NCBI RefSeq assembly: GCF_013055795.1
Contig: NZ_JABETO010000014.1
Span: forward strand, 36,503 to 100,502
DNA from: Streptomyces sp. I05A-00742
GTDB taxonomy: Bacteria; Actinomycetota; Actinomycetes; Streptomycetales; Streptomycetaceae
DNA length: 64,000 nt
Direction: 5' to 3'
Shown here: positions 16,743 to 24,027 of the stretch, one piece after another
Layout of the letters: every line of letters starts with the position of its first letter
How positions within the stretch are numbered: the first letter of the stretch is position 1
Notes under the pieces: model-generated
Database searches by the model: none
What the model was told of the DNA's origin: nothing
Seen by the model: the letters and a program-made list of their open reading frames with translations, nothing else
Made by a program: the position numbers and the translations under genes

Positions 16743-16784
16743 GCGGGGCCGGAGCCGGCGCATCCGCACCGACTCCGGCCCCGC
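16743..16784 (-). terminator. Terminator after the SulP gene
   Basis: GCGGGGCCGGAG and CTCCGGCCCCGC form a 12-bp stem with an 18-base loop, 31 bases beyond the SulP stop. There is no T tract, as is common in high-GC terminators. Confidence 0.65.
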
Positions 16785-16815
16785 AGGGACCCCGCACTCA
16801 AACGCTGCCTCCCGG

Positions 16816-18273
16816 TCAGCGCCTCGTCAGGGCCTCGAAGGTGGTGCCGCGCTGCTCGGCCCACGTCTCCAGAACCGTGCGGCACGCGTGGTCGAGGTGG
16901 CGCAGCTGGGACAGGTCCAGTTCCACGGGACGGTCCTCGGGGAGCGCTTCGAGCGTTTCGAGCATGCGGGGCAGCCGGAGGAAGGTGGCGTTGCCGCTCG
17001 CGGTGACCGTGAGCCGGCCTTCCACCGTCTCCTGTACGTCGAGGTGGATCTGGGACGTCTCCCAGGCGGCCTTGACGACGGCGAGCAGCAGCCCGATGAG
17101 CACGCCTTCGAACATGTTGGTGACGATGATGGCGATGGCGGTGACCGCCAGCACCACCGCCTCGCCGCGGTGCTGCCGCCAGAGCGGCAGGATCTGCTTC
17201 ACCGGGACGAGCTTGCAGCCCGCGTGGACCAGGACGCCCGCGAGTGCGGCCAGCGGGATCACGCCGACCGCGGCCGGCAGGAGCGCGGCGAACAGCAGCA
17301 GCCACGCGCCGTGCAGGATGCGCGCGGTCCTGGTGCGCGCGCCCGCCTGGACGTTGGCCGAACTGCGGACGATCACGGCCGTCATGGGCAGGGCGCCCAG
17401 GATGCCGCAGACCGTGTTGCCCACGCCCTGGGCCATCAGCTCCTTGTCGTACTCGGTGCGCGGCCCGTCGTGCATCCGGTCCACCGCCGCGGCGCTGAAC
17501 AGGCTCTCCGCCGAGGCGATCAGGGCGAAGGCGAGGATCGTGGTCAGCGCGGCCATACTGCCCAGGGACCGGAAGTCGCCCGCGCCGGGCGGCTGCACCG
17601 CGTCCAGCAGCCCATTGAACTCCACGTGGGCCACGGACACCCCGGCCAGGGCGGTGACGGCTGTGGCGAGGGCCACCGCCGCGAGAGGCGCGGGCACCAT
17701 CTGTGCCCTGGCCGGGAGCTTCTTCCACAGGACGAGCACGACGATCGTGCCGACGCCCACCATGAAGGGGGTGAGGGCGTCACTGTGGGACGCCACGGTC
17801 TTCAGCAGCCCCGGCACCCCGGTGATCTTGTCGACCCCGGACCGGGGTTGCTTCTCCCCGGCCATCGTGTAGAGCTGACCGAAGAACAGGACGAGCCCGA
17901 TACCGGCCAGCATGCCCTGCACGACCGCCACGGACACGGCCCGGAACAACCGCCCGAAGTGCAGGGCGCCGAGGGCTATCTGGATCAGGCCGGTGGCCAG
18001 GACGAGGGCGCCCAGGGCGCCGAGGCCGAACTCGTTGACGGCCTCCAGGACGAGCACCGTCAGACCGGCCGCGGGGCCGCTGACCTGGAGGGAGCTGCCC
18101 GGCAGGAAGCCGACGACCAGGCCGCCCACGATGCCGGTGATCAGCCCGAGTTCCGCGGGGACCCCGGAGGCCACCGCCACCCCCACGCACAGGGGGAGGG
18201 CCACCAGGAAGACGACTAGCGAGGCGAGGATGTCCCGCCTCAGGTTCACTGGGTCTTTGAGGGTCGAGTACAT
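16816..18273 (-). CDS. SulP family anion transporter with STAS domain (possible bicarbonate importer)
   Basis: The 485-residue protein has about 10-12 membrane segments of the SulP/SLC26 fold (residues about 15-395), including the segment VSGPAAGLTVLVLEAVNEFG, and a C-terminal STAS-like domain (about 400-485, ending ELDLSQLRHLDHACRTVLE). SulP proteins carry sulfate, bicarbonate or dicarboxylates. The carbonic anhydrase gene lies 66 bases upstream in the same direction, which strongly favours bicarbonate handling, as in BicA-like and SulP-anhydrase pairs. The ATG at 18273 fits the family start, with the residue sequence MYSTLKDPVNLRRDILAS. Confidence 0.88.
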   Translation of the reverse strand: MYSTLKDPVNLRRDILASLVVFLVALPLCVGVAVASGVPAELGLITGIVGGLVVGFLPGSSLQVSGPAAGLTVLVLEAVNEFGLGALGALVLATGLIQIALGALHFGRLFRAVSVAVVQGMLAGIGLVLFFGQLYTMAGEKQPRSGVDKITGVPGLLKTVASHSDALTPFMVGVGTIVVLVLWKKLPARAQMVPAPLAAVALATAVTALAGVSVAHVEFNGLLDAVQPPGAGDFRSLGSMAALTTILAFALIASAESLFSAAAVDRMHDGPRTEYDKELMAQGVGNTVCGILGALPMTAVIVRSSANVQAGARTRTARILHGAWLLLFAALLPAAVGVIPLAALAGVLVHAGCKLVPVKQILPLWRQHRGEAVVLAVTAIAIIVTNMFEGVLIGLLLAVVKAAWETSQIHLDVQETVEGRLTVTASGNATFLRLPRMLETLEALPEDRPVELDLSQLRHLDHACRTVLETWAEQRGTTFEALTRR

Positions 18274-18339
18274 GGGTGAGGGTTCCTCAGCTGTGGGGGG
18301 ATGGGGACGGTGATCGCCCGAGCGGTGGGCGAACGCGTG

Positions 18340-18936
18340 TCACAGCAGGTGGAATCGCCCATCGGACCGGTGCTCCCTGACCGCACCGGTGTGCACTTCG
18401 TAGTACCAGGCGTGCACGCCGAGGGTTCCGGCGTCGAGCCGCTCGCGCACGCACGGGTGGGTGCGCAGCCGTTCCGCCTGGGACACCGCGTGCCGCTGCA
18501 CCGGCACGGCGAGGTCCGGCGTGCCGGACCCCACCGGCTCGTTCAACGGCCAGGCGACCGTCCGCTCCAGCCAGCCCCGCACGGCCGGCACGGCGGACAG
18601 GTCGTCCCCGCCCACCAGCGCCTGGACGGCGCCGCAGTGGGAGTGGCCGCAGACGACGATGTCCCGGACGCCCAGCACCCGGACCGCGTACTCGATGGTG
18701 GCCGTCTCGCTGGTGGGATGGTCGCCGCTGTACTCGGGGACGATGTTCCCCGCGGTGCGCAGTTCGAACAGCTCGCCGGGCCGGGCGCCGGTGATCAGCG
18801 ACGGCACGACGCGCGAGTCGGAGCAGGTGATGAACAGCACCTCCGGGCGCTGTCCGGCTTCCAGGGCGCGGAATTCGTCGGCGCGCTCCGCCACGTGGGT
18901 GACGAAGGACCGGGCGTTGTCGATCAAGGACCTCAT
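18340..18936 (-). CDS. Beta-class carbonic anhydrase
   Basis: The 198-residue enzyme interconverts carbon dioxide and bicarbonate. Zinc ligands and active-site pair are all present: C38, D40 and R42 in ITCSDSR, and H98 and C101 in CGHSHCGA. Length and spacing are typical for the beta class. ATG 18936 has AAAGG and AGGAG upstream. It is the first gene of a two-gene operon with the SulP transporter, so the pair probably traps or supplies bicarbonate for carboxylation reactions. Confidence 0.94.
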   Translation of the reverse strand: MRSLIDNARSFVTHVAERADEFRALEAGQRPEVLFITCSDSRVVPSLITGARPGELFELRTAGNIVPEYSGDHPTSETATIEYAVRVLGVRDIVVCGHSHCGAVQALVGGDDLSAVPAVRGWLERTVAWPLNEPVGSGTPDLAVPVQRHAVSQAERLRTHPCVRERLDAGTLGVHAWYYEVHTGAVREHRSDGRFHLL

Positions 18937-19624
18937 GGTGGCCTTTCTCCTGCGCCCGCCCGATTCCGGGCAGGGCGCGGTGTGTTCAAGGTCAGCACTG
19001 GGTGTGAGATGCCGACGGCCCGTCCACGGGCTGTCGGCGTATGCCGCGCGTCGTCCTTGACGCGGGAATTGAGCAAGGGCGGGATGTTCGGGAACGCGGA
19101 AGCCGTCTCCGAACGACCGTACGACCAACCCGAACAACCGGGCGTCCGGGCTTCCATGGACGTTCGGATGTTCGGACGGACGACGGGAACGCGGGTAAGA
19201 GGTACTGCGGGAGGAACAGGGTGCGGGTGCCCGACTACCGCGCCACACGCACCGCCGTGGTGCGGCGGTACGACCGGGACTCCACATCCCGGTGCGGCTG
19301 TTCCGGCAGGCCTGCGGCCCTGCTCCGGACCCGTCGTTCCATCAGTACACACTCCCCCGAGTAAGTGAACCGTCGATCGCAGGCATCTCCGTGCCCTCGC
19401 GCGAAGGCGGCTTCGGTGCCGGAGGTTTTCCAGCGGCCTTAGCAGCCCTTGGCCTCCACGCTACCCGCAGTGTTGGGTCAAAAGAAAGCCAAATCCTGCC
19501 CTCGACTGAGTAATTGGCGCTCGACGTCCATGAAAACAACGGGAGCGCGCAACGGGGGCGCGCGGAAAGGCCATTACGCCTGCACAAAGCACCACACAAC
19601 CCGCTCTCGGCCCCTGGAAACAAA
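18937..19624. other. Long gap without a supported gene
   Basis: These 690 bases hold the promoter of the carbonic anhydrase operon at the left. I see no RNA gene. Weak open frames occur on both strands (plus 19292-19513, minus 19342-19623) with unremarkable translations. Several GTTCGG direct repeats lie around 19100-19200, and A/T content rises at 19480-19620. It may hold the remains of lost genes. Confidence 0.5.
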
Positions 19625-19654
19625 ACAAGCCACCCCGGAGCCGGGATGGCTTGT
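19625..19654 (-). terminator. Intrinsic terminator of the reductase-like gene
   Basis: ACAAGCCA and TGGCTTGT enclose a CCCGG/CCGGG inner stem. On the minus strand it is followed by TTGTTTTGTTT-like sequence, a classic rho-independent terminator 25 bases past the stop codon at 19680. Confidence 0.85.
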
Positions 19655-19679
19655 TCTTTACCTCAGGAATGGATACGGA

Positions 19680-20264
19680 TCACCGCTTGCGGCTGTACGT
19701 CCTCACGAGAACTCCGTTATCGAACACCCGGACAGACTCCAGTGTGAAGTCCGTCACCGAGAATCCGGCTCCGAACATCGGCATACCCGATCCGTACACC
19801 TGCGGGTACGTTTTGATGACCAGTTCATCGACCTCGTCGAGCAGTTCACCGGCGATCTGCGAACCACCGCACAGCCAGATCCCCCGCTCGCTCTCCTCCG
19901 CCTTGAGCTCGCGGACGGCGGCGACGACATCGCCGGACACCAGCGTCACGTTCGGGTCGGGCGACTCCGTCAGAGTGCGCGAGGCGACGTACTCGCGCAG
20001 GTGCCCGTAGGGGCTCGCGATGCCCGCGTCCAGGGCGAGCCGGTAGCTGCCGCTCCCCTGGATCACCGTGTCGAACCGCTGGTTCTCCAGGTCGTTCAGG
20101 CCGAGGAGGTTGCGCCCCTCGGCGGAAATCGTCTCCGGGTACTCGGTCTTCAGGAACTCCAGGAACTCCTCGTCGAGGAAGGCGAACATGGAGGATGCGT
20201 CACCACTCGGGTCGCCGATGAACCCGTCGATCGAGCAGGCGACGAAGTAGGTGAGCTTGCGCAA
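19680..20264 (-). CDS. Dihydrofolate reductase family protein (RibD C-terminal fold)
   Basis: The 194-residue protein starts at TTG 20264 with GAGGA five bases upstream, giving the typical beginning LRKLTYFVACSIDGFIGDP. The fold is that of DHFR/RibD-C reductases, with GIWLCGGSQIAGELLDEVDE as the NADPH-binding glycine motif near residues 135-154. True function and substrate are unknown; these orphans are often flavin- or NADPH-dependent reductases. It is divergent from a TetR gene, a frequent arrangement, and the TetR is its likely repressor. An intrinsic terminator follows. Confidence 0.87.
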   Translation of the reverse strand: MRKLTYFVACSIDGFIGDPSGDASSMFAFLDEEFLEFLKTEYPETISAEGRNLLGLNDLENQRFDTVIQGSGSYRLALDAGIASPYGHLREYVASRTLTESPDPNVTLVSGDVVAAVRELKAEESERGIWLCGGSQIAGELLDEVDELVIKTYPQVYGSGMPMFGAGFSVTDFTLESVRVFDNGVLVRTYSRKR

Positions 20265-20430
20265 GTCGGTCCTCTTTCGGATGGCGATGGGGCGGAGTGG
20301 CGCTCCCGGCCGGGACGGCCCGGAGAACCACTTCGCACATAGTGCATCATCTGTAGTGGTTGTGCAATACCCTGCGGGAAGACATTTCCGAGGGCCCGGA
20401 GCAGCCCCGAGAGCAGCGGAGAGAGGACCA

Positions 20431-21006
20431 ATGGCCAAGAACCCGGAGCGCAGGACGGCACTGATCGACGCCGCCATCGATGTACTGGCACACGAAGGGG
20501 CGCGCGGCCTCACCTTCCGCGCCGTGGACGCCCGGGCGGGCGTCCCGGTCGGCACGGCGTCCAACTACTTCTCCTCCCGGGACGACCTCTTCACCCAGGC
20601 CGGCAGCCGCATCCACGTCCGTATGGCGCCCGACCCCGACCTGGTCCGCGAAGCCATGCTCCCGGCCCCCTCCCGCGAGCTCGTCACCGAGCTGATGCGC
20701 TGGCTGGTGCGCCGTATGACGACCGAGCGCACCGGCTACCTCGCCATGCTGGAACTCCGCCTGGAGGCCACCCGCCGCCCCGCCCTCCGGGCCGAACTCC
20801 ACCGCACCGTCCGCGCCGCCCACGAGGAGTCCGTCCGCTTCCACCTGGACGCCGGCCTCCCCGGCGACGCGGCCACGGTGTCCGTCCTCCAACTCGCCAT
20901 GACCGGACTCCTCCTGGAGCACTTCACCTTGCCCGAGGTGCTCTCCGACACCGAACTCGACGAGCTCGTGGAAACGGTCGTCGACCACATCGTCCCGGCC
21001 CGCTGA
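20431..21006 (+). CDS. TetR family regulator
   Basis: The 191-residue protein has a canonical TetR helix-turn-helix at about residues 8-54 (ALIDAAIDVLAHEGARGLTF, then VPVGTASNYFSSRDDLF) and a helical C-terminal domain. GAGAGGACCA precedes the ATG. It is divergent from the dihydrofolate-reductase-like gene with 166 bases between them. That gap has A/T-rich promoter elements and a GCACA/TGTGC pair near 20336-20376 that could be part of an operator. Confidence 0.9.
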   Translation: MAKNPERRTALIDAAIDVLAHEGARGLTFRAVDARAGVPVGTASNYFSSRDDLFTQAGSRIHVRMAPDPDLVREAMLPAPSRELVTELMRWLVRRMTTERTGYLAMLELRLEATRRPALRAELHRTVRAAHEESVRFHLDAGLPGDAATVSVLQLAMTGLLLEHFTLPEVLSDTELDELVETVVDHIVPAR

Positions 21007-21046
21007 TCCCCGCGTGCGGCACACGACACCGCTGTAGCGTGCACGC

Positions 21047-21445
21047 ATGACCGAGCGCAGGCGATTCCCCCCGCACCCGATCCGCGGCGTGCACATCCTC
21101 CGCAAACCCCGGGGAAACTGCGCTCCCTACATCAACGTCACCCTCGACTTCGAGCCCGCCCCCGAAGGCTTCACCTTCGAGGCGGCGGACGGCGTTCTCT
21201 GCGACTGGGAGCCGCCCGAGGAGGTACCCCTCTTCCTCGAACACCTCGCGAAGGGCCTGTCCCAAGAGCTCCACCACGAGGACCACGGCATCACCGTGGC
21301 CACCAGGGCGATCCTCCGCGACGCCCGCGCCCACCCGGTCGACTCGGGCGAGTTCACCTTCCTGCTGGGCGGCAGGTACGCGGCACGGGAAGCGCTGGCC
21401 GTCGCATGGGGGACGCGGCGGCGGGAGGACAGCGACAAGCTGTGA
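21047..21445 (+). CDS. Stand-alone EF-G domain IV-like protein
   Basis: The 132-residue protein resembles domain IV of elongation factor G and related ribosome protection proteins. YINVTLDFEPAPEGFTFE near residues 28-45 fits the first strand, and HPVDSGEFTFLLGGRYAAREA near residues 99-119 fits the EF-G signature usually seen as HPVDSSE..F..A...AF.EA. There is no GTPase domain; total length is about that of domain IV alone. It may bind the ribosomal A site or act as a decoy, or it may have taken on a new role. It follows the TetR gene by 40 bases in the same direction and could be co-transcribed. Confidence 0.7.
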   Translation: MTERRRFPPHPIRGVHILRKPRGNCAPYINVTLDFEPAPEGFTFEAADGVLCDWEPPEEVPLFLEHLAKGLSQELHHEDHGITVATRAILRDARAHPVDSGEFTFLLGGRYAAREALAVAWGTRRREDSDKL

Positions 21446-21467
21446 CGTGACCACGGGGGGCGCGTGG

Positions 21468-22469
21468 TCAGGGAAGACACTCGGCCCCGTGCAGCAGCGC
21501 CCGCCCCATCGGCGTCAGCGTGTGACGGACGCCGGACCCGTCCCGTTCCGTGGTGAGCAGCCCCGCGCCGCGCAGGACGGTGGCGTGGTGGCTGGCCGTG
21601 GCAGGGGACGTGCGGGTGCGGCGGGCCAGTTCGGCCGTTCCGGCGGGGGTCGCCATCGCCTGGAGCGCGCGGGCCCGGGTGGTGCCGAGCAACGCGGCGA
21701 GGGCGCCGTCCGCCGGGGCCGACGCCGCCCAGACGGACCGGTAGGCGGCGAGATCGCGGGCGATGGGGTAGCGCAGGACGACGGGCCGCCCGGCATCCGC
21801 GTTGTCGGGGAACGCGAGGGGCTCGGGCCAGAAGAAGGTCGGGGCGAGCAGGAGTCCACGGCCCTCCAACCACAGGTCCGCGGTGACGTGGCACGAGACG
21901 GACAGGACGGGTGAGGACCAGCTGATCCCGGGGTGCAGCTTCGCGAGCAGCCCCTCGACACCGGCGTCCACAACGTCCAGCGCCCGCCGCGAGCGGTCGG
22001 TGTGCGCGGCGGCCAGGATCTGCGACCAGTAGGGGGCGACGGCCACCGCGTGGAAGTCGTGGAGCGCACGCTGGAGGAGCTCCCGCCATCTCCGGTCCCC
22101 CTGGTGGAGTTCATGGATCCAGCGCGGAACCCGGGGCCGTAACTGCTCGGTGGCGCGCAGATCCGCCTTCCACTGGCTGCTGGGCAGCGACCAGGTGTGG
22201 CAGAGGCTGTCGGTGAGCGTGTCGGTGGCCGCGTGGGTGAACGCATCGGGGACGCACTCCCCCCGGGTCGGCGGTACGAGGTCGAACAGCAGGCGCGTCC
22301 CGGGCCGCACGCTCCTGCGCGTGCGCTCCCGCCATCCGGCCATGGCCACGCCCCCGAGCTCTCCGGCCTGGAGGACCGGCAGGCTCAGAATCGTTTCCGC
22401 GAGCGGATCGGGCGACGACGCCACGCGCACGCGGGTCAAGTCGTCGGGAGAGAAGTGGATGCGCAGCAA
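21468..22469 (-). CDS. ArsR-like winged-helix regulator with large N-terminal domain
   Basis: The 333-residue protein has an N-terminal region of about 240 residues (DUF5937-like, starting LLRIHFSPDDLTRVRVASSP) and a C-terminal ArsR-type winged helix with the recognition helix in TSPATASHHATVLRGAGLL. Such proteins are common in Streptomyces as regulators with unknown effectors. The start is TTG 22469 with GGAGGAG six bases upstream. It is convergent with the EF-G-like gene and divergent from the lectin gene. Confidence 0.85.
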   Translation of the reverse strand: MLRIHFSPDDLTRVRVASSPDPLAETILSLPVLQAGELGGVAMAGWRERTRRSVRPGTRLLFDLVPPTRGECVPDAFTHAATDTLTDSLCHTWSLPSSQWKADLRATEQLRPRVPRWIHELHQGDRRWRELLQRALHDFHAVAVAPYWSQILAAAHTDRSRRALDVVDAGVEGLLAKLHPGISWSSPVLSVSCHVTADLWLEGRGLLLAPTFFWPEPLAFPDNADAGRPVVLRYPIARDLAAYRSVWAASAPADGALAALLGTTRARALQAMATPAGTAELARRTRTSPATASHHATVLRGAGLLTTERDGSGVRHTLTPMGRALLHGAECLP

Positions 22470-22619
22470 GAACGCCTCCTCCAGAGGGCGACCTCACGGG
22501 TCGGCGTGCGGTGACAGCGCCTGCGGACGACGGTAGTCGGCCCGTTCGGCAGCGGCCGTCCGCCGCCCGGGAACTGACCGGAAGACGGTGGACGGCAGGT
22601 CGCGCTGTCCGAATTCAAG

Positions 22620-22633
22620 GCCCTTCGAAGGGC
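22620..22633. promoter_or_regulatory. 14-bp palindrome between regulator and lectin genes
   Basis: GCCCTTCGAAGGGC is a perfect palindrome followed by TTT, in the divergent gap between the ArsR-like regulator and the lectin. It could be an operator for that regulator or a small hairpin in the lectin leader. Confidence 0.4.
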
Positions 22634-22746
22634 TTTGCCCCTCACCGGACCGTCCCGTGACACTGAACCGGCCGGCATCGGAGTCCGCCGGCAACCATCA
22701 CCACGACGCGACATCCACCACCACGACGCGAGGAGAACAGCCGATC

Positions 22747-23292
22747 ATGAAGCCCCTGCGCCACCCCTCCGCACCGCGCTCATCCGCTCTCCGCTCGTTC
22801 GCCCTCCGCACCGGCGTCGTCGCCGGCACGGCCCTGACGGCCGCGGCCCTGCTGACCGTGCCGGCCGACGCCACCGTCGTCGGAACGTACAGCTACCAGA
22901 ACGCCGCCACCGGCAAGTGCCTGGACGTCCGCGCCGCCTCCAGAGACGACGGCGCCGTCATCCAGCAGTTCAGCTGCAAGAGCGGCGGGCAACAGGACTT
23001 CAACACCCGGCCCGAGCTCGGCCAGACCTCCTCCGACGTCCGCGCCCTGCACTCCGGCAAGTGCATCGAGCCCCTGAACGCCCACCCCGGCGGCATCATC
23101 ATCCAGCGCGGCTGTACCAACTCCTACGCCCAGCGCTGGGAGTTCATCGAACTCGGCAACCAAACCGTCACCATCAAGAACGTCGCCACCGGCCTCTGCC
23201 TCGACGACGCCGGCATGCCCTCCGGCAGCCGCCGCGAGGTCCGCCAGGCCACCTGCACCGGCACCGCCGGCCAGATCTGGCAGCGCTACTGA
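22747..23292 (+). CDS. Secreted ricin-type beta-trefoil lectin domain protein
   Basis: The 181-residue product has a signal peptide of about 42 residues (MKPLRHPSAPRSSALRS, hydrophobic core, cleavage near PADA-TVV). The rest is one beta-trefoil with three QxW-type repeats: QQDF, AQRWEF and GQIWQRY, plus the cysteines of GKCLDVRA, GKCIEP and GLCLDD. No catalytic domain is attached, so it is a free secreted sugar-binding protein. ATG 22747 has AGGAG upstream. A 13-base direct repeat (CACCACGACGCGA) lies just before the ribosome binding site. A strong terminator follows. Confidence 0.9.
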   Translation: MKPLRHPSAPRSSALRSFALRTGVVAGTALTAAALLTVPADATVVGTYSYQNAATGKCLDVRAASRDDGAVIQQFSCKSGGQQDFNTRPELGQTSSDVRALHSGKCIEPLNAHPGGIIIQRGCTNSYAQRWEFIELGNQTVTIKNVATGLCLDDAGMPSGSRREVRQATCTGTAGQIWQRY

Positions 23293-23302
23293 GTTCCCTC
23301 CT

Positions 23303-23329
23303 GACTCCGGGCCACCCCGGCCCGGAGTC
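23303..23329 (+). terminator. Terminator of the lectin gene
   Basis: GACTCCGGGCC-ACCCC-GGCCCGGAGTC is a perfect 11-bp stem 11 bases after the lectin stop codon. Confidence 0.85.
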
Positions 23330-24027
23330 GCCCCACCCTGTACGGGCCCGGGCCCGGGCACGAGGCACAGGGCACGCAAAACCGGAATGCCGAGCCCGAT
23401 TCGCATTTTCCCCGGGCAAGAACCGGACCGTCGGACGCGCCTTCCCGACGGGACCCGGCGGAAAAATACCTCACCCCGGTACCCACACACGCACACGGAA
23501 TCCCCGCTCACGCATACGGAATTCCCGCTACCCGCACCCGCGCAAAGGAACGCGCCACTCGTTCAAGTGGTGCGGCGAATCGACCGCCCGTCCCGAAGGC
23601 GGCGCGGGGTAGCGCCGGGGGCTCCGTGTGCCCTGCCCGAGGCACCCATGGGCGGAGGTGCGAGGTGCCCCGCGGAGGCGCCCGGCACCGCCTCGGGCCA
23701 GGACGTACGAGGGGTGCCGGCATGCTGTTCACGGTGGTCCGGCGGGTGGCGTCGTCCGGCTGACCCATATCGGAATATTGGCTTCGACGTGTTCACGGCC
23801 ATGAAGGCGGCGCGATTCGCCACGGAATTCCTGCGGACGGACACGAAGGCGGAGCAGATCATTCATACCCAGCGCAGACGGCACCGTAGATCTTTTTGTC
23901 CACTCAGAGCTCTGTTCAGTTGAACCCGCCGCTTTCCCGGCCTGCTGCCGAGCACTAGCATCCCGCGAAGAAACACCAAGGGAAATCCAGGAAAGAAAAC
24001 TTTCCACAATTTCAAGGTGAGGGTGAA
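23330..24027. other. Long leader region upstream of the aminotransferase fusion
   Basis: No credible gene is seen in these 698 bases. The right part (23770-24020) is markedly richer in A and T than the surroundings and must hold the promoter of the metabolic cassette. The segment before the ATG (AAGGAAATCC and GGTGAGGGTGAA) gives a good ribosome binding site. CCATATCGGAATATTGG near 23765 is an imperfect dyad. Confidence 0.55.

Noticed and set aside
19292..19623. Small overlapping frames on both strands in the gap after the carbonic anhydrase gene
   Set aside because: No start context, no motif and no neighbour logic; probably random or decayed.
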